NCBI GenBank assembly: GCA_947626155.1
Contig: CANQRC010000038.1
Coordinates: 1 to 8,828 of the forward strand
Direction of reading: 5' to 3'
Source: an uncultured Clostridia bacterium
GTDB taxonomy: Bacteria > Bacillota > Clostridia > Christensenellales > UBA1242
Length of the DNA: 8,828 bases
In this document: piece by piece, positions 1 to 6,241 of the stretch
How the letters are laid out: every line of letters begins with the position of its first letter
Numbering within the stretch: the stretch's first letter is position 1
Notes under the pieces: generated by a model
What the model was told of the DNA's origin: nothing
Seen by the model: only the letters and a program-made list of their open reading frames with translations
The model's database searches: none
Translations under genes and position numbers: made by a program

Positions 1-917
1 GGAGAACGCAGCCATGCCCTGCCAGTTGCCAGGCACTGATAAAGCGTTGCCGCGTGCGAATAGTTTACACTTTTCAATTGATAGTTGATGTCGTCCCAAG
101 AGATTTTTTCTGCACCAATTTGTGCCGCGTAATCAGTCACATAGACGGCTCTATTCGCGTCAAACTGATATGAGGCCTTAAAGCCAAATTCTGGGGACAC
201 CGCCTCGGCAGAACTAAGCAGAAAAACTTTATCAACGGTGTCGTTGCAGAAATTTAGATTGTCGCTTTGCAAAGTTGAGGCTGCGCTATTATCCAACTGA
301 GTCTCAACAATTCTGCTCTGCTCCTCCTCTGAAAAAGCTTTCTCAAAAAATTCATAATTCAAGAAATATCTAAGATAGCTATATTCCCAATTATTCATTT
401 TGATATTGTCTTCTTCGCCCATGTTCAGTTCGTTTTTCAAATATGACAAATAGTCTTGGTCAATATTATCAGCCTTTATGTCAATGTTGTTACGTTCAAT
501 TTTGTCATCTACTCCGCTCACACGCTTATAGTAAGGCTGAAAAGCCACATTGTCAATTATTGAATCACAAATGACGGTTGCAATTCCGTCTGATTTGGAA
601 ACAACGCGCCATCTCAGCTTCTCAACCTTAAAATACTTGAATACTTTCATCACTCCGCTGCCGTAAGGCTCGGTTGCCTCCACCCGAACATATCTTTCAT
701 TGTCGTCGCCAAGGAAGTAGCCGTCAGCGTCGGGTTCTTCCCCAAACTTGACGGAGTTCTTCCCCAAAGACTGTGCATACTCGCCAAAATAGATATACTC
801 AATTTGTGGCTCAACTTCAGTTTTTCCTCCAGTTAGATAAATTGGCAAAAAAATAGCAAAAGAAAGCACTATGCCAATTAAGGCACCAATAAAAATATTA
901 GTTACTTTTGTTTTCAT
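1..917 (-). CDS. DUF6273 domain protein, membrane-anchored, partial (C-terminus outside window)
   Basis: An open frame of 305 complete codons runs off the left edge, so the C-terminus is missing. The ATG at 915-917 has an AAGGA ribosome site at 925-929, 7 bases upstream. Residues 8-29 are a hydrophobic segment after a basic start, with no lipobox cysteine, so this is a membrane anchor or signal peptide and the rest should lie outside the membrane. The remainder fits DUF6273, a domain of unknown function common in gut Firmicutes: YIYFGEYAQS (41-50), DGYF (65-68), YFKVEKLRWRVV (95-106), NWEYSYLRYFLN (176-187), AFSEEEQ (194-200), DNSA (209-212), DKVFLLSSAEA (229-239), VTDYA (260-264), and the start of WLRSP at 302. 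It follows the 207-residue gene by 54 bp with no terminator seen, so the two are probably co-transcribed. The family is recognised with good confidence; its biochemical function is not known. Confidence 0.88.
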   Translation of the reverse strand, partial: MKTKVTNIFIGALIGIVLSFAIFLPIYLTGGKTEVEPQIEYIYFGEYAQSLGKNSVKFGEEPDADGYFLGDDNERYVRVEATEPYGSGVMKVFKYFKVEKLRWRVVSKSDGIATVICDSIIDNVAFQPYYKRVSGVDDKIERNNIDIKADNIDQDYLSYLKNELNMGEEDNIKMNNWEYSYLRYFLNYEFFEKAFSEEEQSRIVETQLDNSAASTLQSDNLNFCNDTVDKVFLLSSAEAVSPEFGFKASYQFDANRAVYVTDYAAQIGAEKISWDDINYQLKSVNYSHAATLYQCLATGRAWLRS

Positions 918-971
918 GCAAAAATCCTTGTTTTTAGAACTGAAACTTAAGTTTTTTAGAATAAATTAGTT

Positions 972-1595
972 TTATTCTGCCCCGTCGAATCCTCTTGCGC
1001 ATGTGCCAATGGTAATGCCAAAAGTGTCAACCGAAATATCTTCATTTATGGTAATTTCCAAAAGAATAAAGGCTTTTCCGGTGAACTGCTCTCCCTCTCC
1101 TTGCCATTCTTTCCAAGTTACACGCTCAGCAGCCTGGGTAAATTCTTCCTTGCTAGCAGTTTCCTGTGAGTAGGAGTCCTTATCTATGCCATATCTTACT
1201 TTTACAGAATCAGTTTCATCACATTCAAGTGATTCTAAACCGTCTATGCTGCCCCTATCAGAACCAGCATTTGTAACATCCAAATACAAACCAAAGATAA
1301 CTTTATCGCCCGCTTTTGCAGTAAAGGACATTGTTGACTCACTATAGTCTTCCTCAGTAACTTGCTCACCATTCTTTGTAAACCATTTGTAGCTGTCAAC
1401 ACTCCCTGCTTTACCGCCAACGCCACCGCCACCATATTCTACAGCATTGTGAGTCACGGTGACTGTCACGGATTTTGGCTCTGGCCCTTGTGGTTGATTT
1501 GTTTTGCCAAGTGTAAGTGGCAGCACTATTGCAAGAGTTACCCCCGTCAAAAGCAGCAATAGCAATGATGTTAACACTAAAACTTTCTTTCTCAT
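972..1595 (-). CDS. Secreted or membrane-anchored protein of unknown function, 207 aa
   Basis: No family is recognised. The ATG at 1593-1595 is preceded by AAAGGAGA (1601-1608) at good spacing. The protein begins MRKK, followed by a strongly hydrophobic stretch (residues 5-29, with six Leu in a row) and then KTNQPQGPEPK. This is a signal peptide or N-terminal anchor with no lipobox cysteine. The mature part is acidic and has a Gly-rich loop (YGGGGVGG, 54-61), many Val/Thr/Phe stretches that suggest beta structure (41-50, 88-108, 171-198), and just two cysteines (C125, C199) that could form a disulfide. It is the first gene of a likely two-gene operon with the DUF6273 gene. Its leader shares an AI-x-LP pattern with that neighbour. 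Export is well supported; the function is unknown. An extracellular envelope or matrix component is only a guess. Confidence 0.8.
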   Translation of the reverse strand: MRKKVLVLTSLLLLLLTGVTLAIVLPLTLGKTNQPQGPEPKSVTVTVTHNAVEYGGGGVGGKAGSVDSYKWFTKNGEQVTEEDYSESTMSFTAKAGDKVIFGLYLDVTNAGSDRGSIDGLESLECDETDSVKVRYGIDKDSYSQETASKEEFTQAAERVTWKEWQGEGEQFTGKAFILLEITINEDISVDTFGITIGTCARGFDGAE

Positions 1596-1635
1596 TTTTC
1601 TCTCCTTTTAATATTGACTTTCTCAATACAGTTTT

Positions 1636-1666
1636 ATTTTACAAATTCCCCCCCCCAGTTTGTCAA
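1636..1666 (-). promoter_or_regulatory. Sigma-A-type promoter with G9 tract in the spacer
   Basis: On the minus strand there is a consensus -35 TTGACA (1661-1666) and a -10 TAAAAT (1636-1641, 5 of 6 matches). They are separated by 19 bp, two more than optimal. The spacer contains nine consecutive G (read as C at 1648-1656 on the plus strand). Transcription would start near 1629, about 20 bases before the ribosome site of the 207-residue gene. The elements are read directly; activity and length-dependent switching are inferred. Confidence 0.6.
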
Positions 1667-1766
1667 GCAATTTTTCATCAAAATATAAATTTTTTTATTC
1701 TAAATATTAAGTCTCTCTGAACATTTATCTCTTGAAGTTTGCGCAATTGGATAATATCGGAAAGAA

Positions 1767-1784
1767 TTCGACAATATTGGCGAA
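1767..1784. promoter_or_regulatory. Inverted pair of 0A boxes (Spo0A-type binding sites)
   Basis: TTCGACA at 1767-1773 is the exact complement of the Spo0A box TGTCGAA. TGGCGAA at 1778-1784 fits the looser form TGNCGAA. The two face each other across ATAT and together form an 18-bp near-palindrome with one mismatched pair. They lie about 30 bp upstream of the -35 of the Spo0A_C gene at 1878 and about 100 bp upstream of the -35 of the divergent 207-residue gene. Sequence match and position support a target for Spo0A or for the adjacent Spo0A-like protein; binding is inferred. Confidence 0.6.
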
Positions 1785-1803
1785 AAATAATTTTGAAAAA
1801 TTT

Positions 1804-1819
1804 TGTAAAATATTTTACA
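1804..1819. promoter_or_regulatory. Perfect 16-bp palindrome overlapping the -35 element
   Basis: TGTAAAATATTTTACA reads the same on both strands. Its right half contains the TTTACA -35 of the promoter for the Spo0A_C gene, so a protein bound here would block RNA polymerase. The pattern is one base shorter than the TnrA/GlnR consensus (TGTNA-N7-TNACA), so assignment to that family is not justified. In such AT-rich DNA it could also be chance. Confidence 0.4.
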
Positions 1820-1842
1820 TTTCAAAAATTTGGTGTTATAAT
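1814..1842 (+). promoter_or_regulatory. Extended -10 sigma-A promoter of the Spo0A_C gene
   Basis: TTTACA (1814-1819), a 17-bp spacer and a perfect TATAAT (1837-1842) preceded by TG one base upstream (1834-1835) make a strong vegetative-type promoter. Transcription should start near 1849. That rules out an in-frame TTG start at 1842 and fits translation from the ATG at 1878. Confidence 0.8.
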
Positions 1843-1877
1843 TGTTCTATCTTACAAATGATATGAGGGTAGAACAT

Positions 1878-2252
1878 ATGAGTGATGAGGAAGTCGCCAG
1901 TATTAGAAAAGTTGTAAAACTTACGCTTATCAGAATTGGCATTCGTTGTGACCTTGAAGGATTCAAATATTTGTGTAAGGCAATAGAGTTTGTCATTTTG
2001 GACGAAACACTTGCTCACAAACTGTGCAAAAATTTGTATCCCAAACTTGCCAAAGAGTTCAACGCCAAAGCGTCCTCAATTGAAAGAAGTATGCGCCACG
2101 CCATTGAAAACACCTTTGACGAAAAATCATTTGCCGAACTGAACAAAATGTTTCAATGTTCAATTTACACAATTTCTGACAAGCCAACTGTTGGAGAATT
2201 GATTCAACTTGTTGCACAATATTATTTGTTAAATTTATATAAAGAAAATTAA
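1878..2252 (+). CDS. Stand-alone Spo0A C-terminal DNA-binding domain protein, 124 aa
   Basis: The whole product matches the C-terminal effector domain of Spo0A (Spo0A_C): a helical start (IRKVVKLTLIRIGIRCDLEGFKYL), then LYPKLAKEFNAKASSIERSMRHAIE (53-77) and the end motif KPTVGELIQLVAQ (102-114). The stretch ASSIERSMRHAIE corresponds to ASRVERAIRHAIE of Bacillus subtilis Spo0A, part of its recognition helix region. There is no phosphoacceptor receiver domain and no upstream remnant of one, because the gene has its own promoter and a divergent neighbour. It is therefore not simply a broken spo0A. I chose the ATG at 1878 because GAGGG (1865-1869) lies 8 bases upstream; the ATG at 1863 has no good site. 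It probably binds 0A-box DNA without phosphorylation control and may compete with or assist true Spo0A. Two 0A boxes upstream suggest autoregulation. The domain call is firm; the role is inferred. Confidence 0.9.
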   Translation: MSDEEVASIRKVVKLTLIRIGIRCDLEGFKYLCKAIEFVILDETLAHKLCKNLYPKLAKEFNAKASSIERSMRHAIENTFDEKSFAELNKMFQCSIYTISDKPTVGELIQLVAQYYLLNLYKEN

Positions 2253-2313
2253 AAAAATAGCAAAAAATTACCCAAAAATTCAAATAAAGTGCATTTTTTT
2301 TGCTATTTTTTTA
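2250..2313. terminator. AT-rich bidirectional inverted repeat after the Spo0A_C gene
   Basis: A perfect inverted repeat (2251-2267 with 2296-2312, plus the flanking T-A pair) joins an arm beginning A7-TAGC to its exact complement ending GCTA-T7, across a 28-base loop. It begins inside the stop codon of the plus-strand gene. The stem is almost all A-T, unlike classic terminators, but its descending T run and its position between convergent genes fit termination in both directions. Confidence 0.5.
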
Positions 2314-2365
2314 TTATTTTTATAATTTTTCTTGATTTTTTAGCAATTTTTAACTATTTTTTATT

Positions 2366-2392
2366 AAAAAAAAGAGGTTTATTTCAACCCCT
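2366..2392 (-). terminator. Intrinsic terminator of the hrcA-dnaJ operon
   Basis: On the minus strand a 7-bp stem, AGGGGTT with AACCTCT (one G-U pair, 2373-2392), closes a 6-base loop and is followed by a run of eight T (2366-2373). The left arm uses the last codons of dnaJ, and the stop codon (2379-2381) lies at the loop edge, so translating ribosomes reach into the hairpin. Confidence 0.75.
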
Positions 2393-3518
2393 TCATTTTT
2401 GTTAAAAATTCTTTATATTTTGGAAAATCACTTGCGTCAAATTCTTCATGCAAATCTCGAATAAGTTCCTTAGATTTTCTTGTGAACGCCTTTGGTGGCT
2501 CACTCTTGACGGTAATTAAAAGGTCTCCATAACTTTCACGGTTTAAAACTTTTATGCCTTTTCCGCGAAGCCTCAAAACTGTTCCGCTCAATGTTCCCTC
2601 TTTGATTTCAATGATTGTTGTGCCTCTTGGAAGTGGGATTTCAACCTTTCCGCCAAGCAAGCAAGTTGTAAATGGAACATAGAGGTCAAACATAAGTTCT
2701 TGCCCAACTCTCTTGAAAATTGGATGTTCCGCAACAGAAACTTTGATGTTCAAATCACCATTTGTCCCCTGCCCGGCAGGTGCATTTCCCTCGCCGCGGA
2801 GACGAATTGTTTGCCCATCATCAATTCCGGCTGGAACTTTAACGCGAATTTCTGCAGGAACTTTCTTGTTTCCCTTCCCGTTGCATTCTGCGCACTTTTC
2901 TTTGATAATTTTTCCTGCGCCGCCGCACCTTGGGCAGACGCTTTCACGAATGGTCGTGCCAAACATGGTGTTTTGTTGAATTCTCACCCTGCCCATGCCG
3001 TTACAGTCTGGACAAGTGGAAAATTCTTTTCCATTTTTTGCGCCCGTGCCTTTGCACGCCGAGCAGGTTTCCATTCTTGAAAGGGAAATAATTTTTTCAA
3101 CGCCAAAAGCCGCCTCATCAAAAGAAAGTTTCATGGAAATGTTTATGTCATCCCCTCTCAAATTGACGCGGCCTCTTCCTGTTGCACCGCCGCCAAAAGC
3201 AGAGAAAATATCACTGAAAATATCAGAGAATCCGCCAAAGCCGCCTGCCGAAGCGCCGCCGCCAAAGAAGTCTCCAAAACCCGCGCCGTTTCCGCCAAAT
3301 TGAGGGCCGTCGGCCGTGCCATATTGATCATAGTTGGCGCGCTTTTTGTCGTTGCCCAAAACTTCATACGCCTCATTTACTTCTTTAAACTTGTCAGCCG
3401 CATCAGGCGCTTTATTTAGGTCTGGATGATATTTTTTTGCAAGCCTACGATACGCCGACTTAATTTCGTCGGCACTCGCATCCCTCTTTACTCCCAAAAT
3501 TTCATAATAATCTTTCAT
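2379..3518 (-). CDS. dnaJ: Chaperone protein DnaJ (Hsp40, type I)
   Basis: Co-chaperone that delivers unfolded clients to DnaK and triggers its ATP hydrolysis, in the cytoplasm. At 379 residues it has the usual length and all type I parts: a J domain (1-68) with HPD at 31-33; a Gly/Phe-rich region (74-113); a zinc region with four complete CxxCxGxG repeats (Cys 152/155, 169/172, 195/198, 209/212); and the two beta-barrel client-binding domains with the C-terminal dimer region (221-379). The ATG at 3516-3518 has AAGGA at 3526-3530, 7 bases upstream. It is the last gene of the operon, 80 bp after dnaK. That gap holds a hairpin that may lower or stabilise dnaJ mRNA. Its end overlaps the operon terminator. 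Nothing is missing from the family's key residues. Confidence 0.98.
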   Translation of the reverse strand: MKDYYEILGVKRDASADEIKSAYRRLAKKYHPDLNKAPDAADKFKEVNEAYEVLGNDKKRANYDQYGTADGPQFGGNGAGFGDFFGGGASAGGFGGFSDIFSDIFSAFGGGATGRGRVNLRGDDINISMKLSFDEAAFGVEKIISLSRMETCSACKGTGAKNGKEFSTCPDCNGMGRVRIQQNTMFGTTIRESVCPRCGGAGKIIKEKCAECNGKGNKKVPAEIRVKVPAGIDDGQTIRLRGEGNAPAGQGTNGDLNIKVSVAEHPIFKRVGQELMFDLYVPFTTCLLGGKVEIPLPRGTTIIEIKEGTLSGTVLRLRGKGIKVLNRESYGDLLITVKSEPPKAFTRKSKELIRDLHEEFDASDFPKYKEFLTKMKGLK

Positions 3519-3546
3519 CTTATTTTCCTTTTAAGCCTCAAACAAA

Positions 3547-3571
3547 ATTGGATGTCATAACAACATCCAAT
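3547..3571 (-). terminator. dnaK-dnaJ intergenic hairpin, possible attenuator
   Basis: On the minus strand ATTGGATGT (3563-3571) pairs perfectly with ACATCCAAT (3547-3555) around a 7-base loop, followed by TTTGTTTG. The T run is interrupted, so this may be a leaky terminator or an RNA-processing or stability element that sets dnaJ below dnaK. The stem is seen directly; the role is inferred. Confidence 0.5.
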
Positions 3572-3598
3572 ATTTGTTCTTTTGCTTTGTTTTAAAGA

Positions 3599-5587
3599 TT
3601 ATTCTCTGTCGTCGTCTTCGTCGTTGTTTTCTTCAGTCTCGTTGTTCTCGCCGTTTTCTTCGTTGTCTTCGCCAGCCTCGTCTTCAACATTTTCTTCAGT
3701 TGACTCCTGTGCAGGCTCTTCTTCGTGAACATCTTCTGGCTCTACATCAACGGTGTTGCCATCAGCAGCTTCCTCGTGAGCCTCTTCGTGTGGTTGTTCC
3801 TCATGAGCTTGCTCGTGAGCCTCAGCCCCGTTTGCCTGAGCGGTTTGAGCATTTTGATACATCTTTGTGAAAACTTCGTTTGAAACTTTTGTAAGCTCGT
3901 CAAGTTCTTTCTTTAAAACTTCAACATCTTCGCTAGCAAATTCTTTCTTAGCCTTTTCAATTTCATCTTCAAGGCGCTTCTTATCCTCAGCAGAAAGTTT
4001 GTCGCCGTTTTCTTTCAAGAGTTTTTCAAGAGAGTAAACCATTTGGTCTGCTTGGTTCTTTGTTTCAACAAATTCCTTTCTCTTTTTATCCTCTTCAGCG
4101 TGAGCTTCAGCCTCTTTTATAGCCTTCTCAATGTCCTCTTCTTTAAGGTTTGAAGAAGCGGTAATTGTGATGTTTTGTTCTTTGTTTGTGCCAAGGTCTT
4201 TAGCAGAAACTTTAACAATTCCGTTTGCATCAATATCGAAAGTAACTTCAATTTGAGGAATTCCTCTTGGTGCAGGTGGAATGTCTGTAAGTTGGAATCT
4301 TCCAAGAGTCTTGTTTTGAGCAGCAAATTCTCTCTCACCTTGAAGAACATGGATGTCAACGCCTGGTTGATTGTCGGCAGCGGTTGAGAAGATTTGAGAT
4401 TTCTTTGTTGGGATTGTTGTGTTTCTTTCAATAAGTTTTGTGAACACTCCGCCCAAAGTCTCAATTCCAAGAGAAAGTGGAGTTACGTCCAAAAGAAGAA
4501 CGTCCTTAACATCTCCTGCCAAAACGCCTGCTTGAATAGCAGCGCCAACAGCAACGCATTCATCTGGGTTGATTCCCTTGAATGGTTCTTTTTGAGTGAA
4601 AGTTTTAACAGCGTCAACAACTGCAGGGATTCTTGTTGAACCACCAACCAAAATAACCTTGTCAATTTCGGCTGTTGTAAGGTTTGCGTCAGCAAGAGCG
4701 CGCTTGCAGCATTCAATTGTCTCTTTAACCAAATCTTCTGTCAAAGCGTCAAATTTAGCACGAGAGAGTTCGCATTCCAAATGTTTTGGGCCGTTTGCAT
4801 CAGCGGTGATGAATGGAATAGAAACATTTGCAACAAGTTTTGCAGAAAGGTCAATCTTAGTCTTTTCAGCCTCGTCCTTAAGCCTCTGCATAGCAAGTTT
4901 GTCGCCTGTCAAATCCATTCCAGCGTTTTTGCTCTTGAATTCTTCAACCAAGAAGTCAATAATGCGGTTATCAAAGTCGTCTCCGCCAAGACGAGTGTTT
5001 CCGTTTGTTGAAAGAACTTCAAACACATTGTCACCAATTTCAAGAATAGAAACGTCGAATGTTCCGCCACCAAGGTCATAAACCAAGATTTTTTGATTTT
5101 GGTTTTCGCCCTTATCAAGTCCATAAGCAAGAGCGGCAGCAGTTGGCTCGTTGATAATTCTCATAACTTCAAGCCCTGCAATTTTGCCGGCATCTTTTGT
5201 GGCCTGTCTTTGGCTGTCGTTAAAATATGCAGGAACAGTGATAACTGCCTGAGTTACTTTTTCTCCAAGATAGCTTTCAGCGTCTTGTTTAAGTTTAGCC
5301 AAAATCATGGAAGAAATTTCTTGTGGAGTGTATTCTTTTCCACCCATTGAAGCCTTGAAATTTGTGCCCATTTCTCTTTTAATAGAAATAACAGTGTTTT
5401 CAGGATTGATGATTGCTTGTCTTTTAGCAACCTTTCCTACAAGTCTTTCGCCGTCTTTAGAAACTGCGACAACAGAAGGAGTTGTTCTGTCACCCTCTGC
5501 GTTTGCGATAACAGTTGGCTTTCCGCCTTCCATAACTGCTACGCAAGAATTGGTTGTACCTAAGTCAATACCAATAATTTTACTCAT
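3599..5587 (-). CDS. dnaK: Chaperone protein DnaK (Hsp70) with long acidic His-containing tail
   Basis: ATP-driven chaperone that binds exposed hydrophobic peptides in the cytoplasm. The ATPase domain has phosphate loops GIDLGTTNSC (6-15) and VYDLGGGTFDVS (169-180) and the adenosine-site VILVGGSTRIP (311-321). The linker DVLLLDVTPLSLGIET is at 362-377, the peptide-binding beta domain runs to about 480, and the helical lid to about 585. The segment around residues 70-110 lacks the insertion of Gram-negative DnaK, a Gram-positive trait. It has 662 residues, somewhat long for the family because of its tail: residues 587-662 begin with HEQAHEEQPHEEAHEE and end with 23 Asp/Glu in the last 42 residues, replacing the usual short C-terminal motif. 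The ATG at 5585-5587 lies 3 bp after the grpE stop. Its AAGGGGG ribosome site is within the last codons of grpE, so translation is probably coupled. Confidence 0.98.
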   Translation of the reverse strand: MSKIIGIDLGTTNSCVAVMEGGKPTVIANAEGDRTTPSVVAVSKDGERLVGKVAKRQAIINPENTVISIKREMGTNFKASMGGKEYTPQEISSMILAKLKQDAESYLGEKVTQAVITVPAYFNDSQRQATKDAGKIAGLEVMRIINEPTAAALAYGLDKGENQNQKILVYDLGGGTFDVSILEIGDNVFEVLSTNGNTRLGGDDFDNRIIDFLVEEFKSKNAGMDLTGDKLAMQRLKDEAEKTKIDLSAKLVANVSIPFITADANGPKHLECELSRAKFDALTEDLVKETIECCKRALADANLTTAEIDKVILVGGSTRIPAVVDAVKTFTQKEPFKGINPDECVAVGAAIQAGVLAGDVKDVLLLDVTPLSLGIETLGGVFTKLIERNTTIPTKKSQIFSTAADNQPGVDIHVLQGEREFAAQNKTLGRFQLTDIPPAPRGIPQIEVTFDIDANGIVKVSAKDLGTNKEQNITITASSNLKEEDIEKAIKEAEAHAEEDKKRKEFVETKNQADQMVYSLEKLLKENGDKLSAEDKKRLEDEIEKAKKEFASEDVEVLKKELDELTKVSNEVFTKMYQNAQTAQANGAEAHEQAHEEQPHEEAHEEAADGNTVDVEPEDVHEEEPAQESTEENVEDEAGEDNEENGENNETEENNDEDDDRE

Positions 5588-5590
5588 TTT

Positions 5591-6241
5591 TTATTCCCCC
5601 TTTTTGTTTACAACAACTTTTGAGTATCTTATAACTTTGCCATTTAAAGTCCAACCTGACTGATATTCTTGCAAAATCTCGTCATTTTCTTTGGACTCGT
5701 CCGCCATAACTGCAATGACATTGTGCAGATATGGGTCAAACTTTTCGCCAACAGACTGAATTTTCTTGACATTCAAGCGTTCCAGCGCGTCCATTATCTT
5801 GCCCTCAATCATATTTATTCCAGAAAGCACTGCCTCGTCAGTCACGCTCTTTTTTGCTTCTGAAAAGCTGTCAATTGCTGGCAAAAATGCCTCAATAACA
5901 CTTTTTACGCCTTCCTGTTTTTGATAATCCAACTGTTCGGCCACCCGTTTGCGGTAATTGTCGAAGTCTGCTTGCAATCGCTGTGCCATTTGAAGATATT
6001 CGCTGGCTTTGTCGGACTGGCAAGTGCAGTTTTCTTTGTGACATTCGCAGTTTTCGTCGCAGCAGGTCTCGTCATCACAAGTCTCTTCACACTTTTCTTG
6101 CTCATCCTCCGTTGCCTGTTGGGTCTCCTCCTGGCAAGGCTCTTCTTCACAAGCCTGTTCTGTTGAAGTCTCCTCCTCTTCAAGTGGAGTTTCTTCTACT
6201 GTGTCCTCATTTTCTGTTTCTCTTTGTTTTTTCTTTTTCAT
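5591..6241 (-). CDS. grpE: Nucleotide exchange factor GrpE with Cys-rich acidic N-terminal arm
   Basis: GrpE releases ADP from DnaK and so resets the chaperone cycle; it works as a dimer. The GrpE domain covers about residues 79-216: a long helix with ADFDNYRKRVAEQ (91-103), the FDPYLHNVIAV motif (168-178), and the C-terminal beta domain WTLNGKVIRYSKVVV (197-211). The N-terminal arm (1-78) is very acidic and carries ten cysteines at 31, 36, 51, 55, 60, 61, 65, 67, 72 and 74, plus His 68, in CC, CxC and CxxxC spacings. Acidic arms are normal in GrpE; this density of cysteine is not. Its ATG (6239-6241) lies inside hrcA, with AAGGGGG at 6246-6252. The genes overlap by 35 bp, which points to translational coupling. 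The arm could bind metal or respond to redox state, but that is inference. Confidence 0.97.
   Translation of the reverse strand: MKKKKQRETENEDTVEETPLEEEETSTEQACEEEPCQEETQQATEDEQEKCEETCDDETCCDENCECHKENCTCQSDKASEYLQMAQRLQADFDNYRKRVAEQLDYQKQEGVKSVIEAFLPAIDSFSEAKKSVTDEAVLSGINMIEGKIMDALERLNVKKIQSVGEKFDPYLHNVIAVMADESKENDEILQEYQSGWTLNGKVIRYSKVVVNKKGE

Noticed and set aside
943..954. 12-bp palindrome AAACTTAAGTTT between the 207-residue and DUF6273 genes
   Set aside because: It has no loop and no T run, so it is not a terminator, and it is short enough for chance in AT-rich DNA.
1842..1877. Longer Spo0A_C reading frame starting at TTG 1842 (or ATG 1863)
   Set aside because: TTG 1842 overlaps the -10 and lies before the expected transcript start. 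ATG 1863 lacks a ribosome site, whereas ATG 1878 has GAGGG at the right distance.
3995..5663. Several open frames on the plus strand opposite dnaK and grpE
   Set aside because: They are shadows of the highly biased coding of dnaK and grpE, with no start signals and no family resemblance.
5959..5965. TGTCGAA, a perfect 0A box
   Set aside because: It lies in the middle of the grpE coding sequence with no promoter nearby; a 7-bp match is expected by chance.
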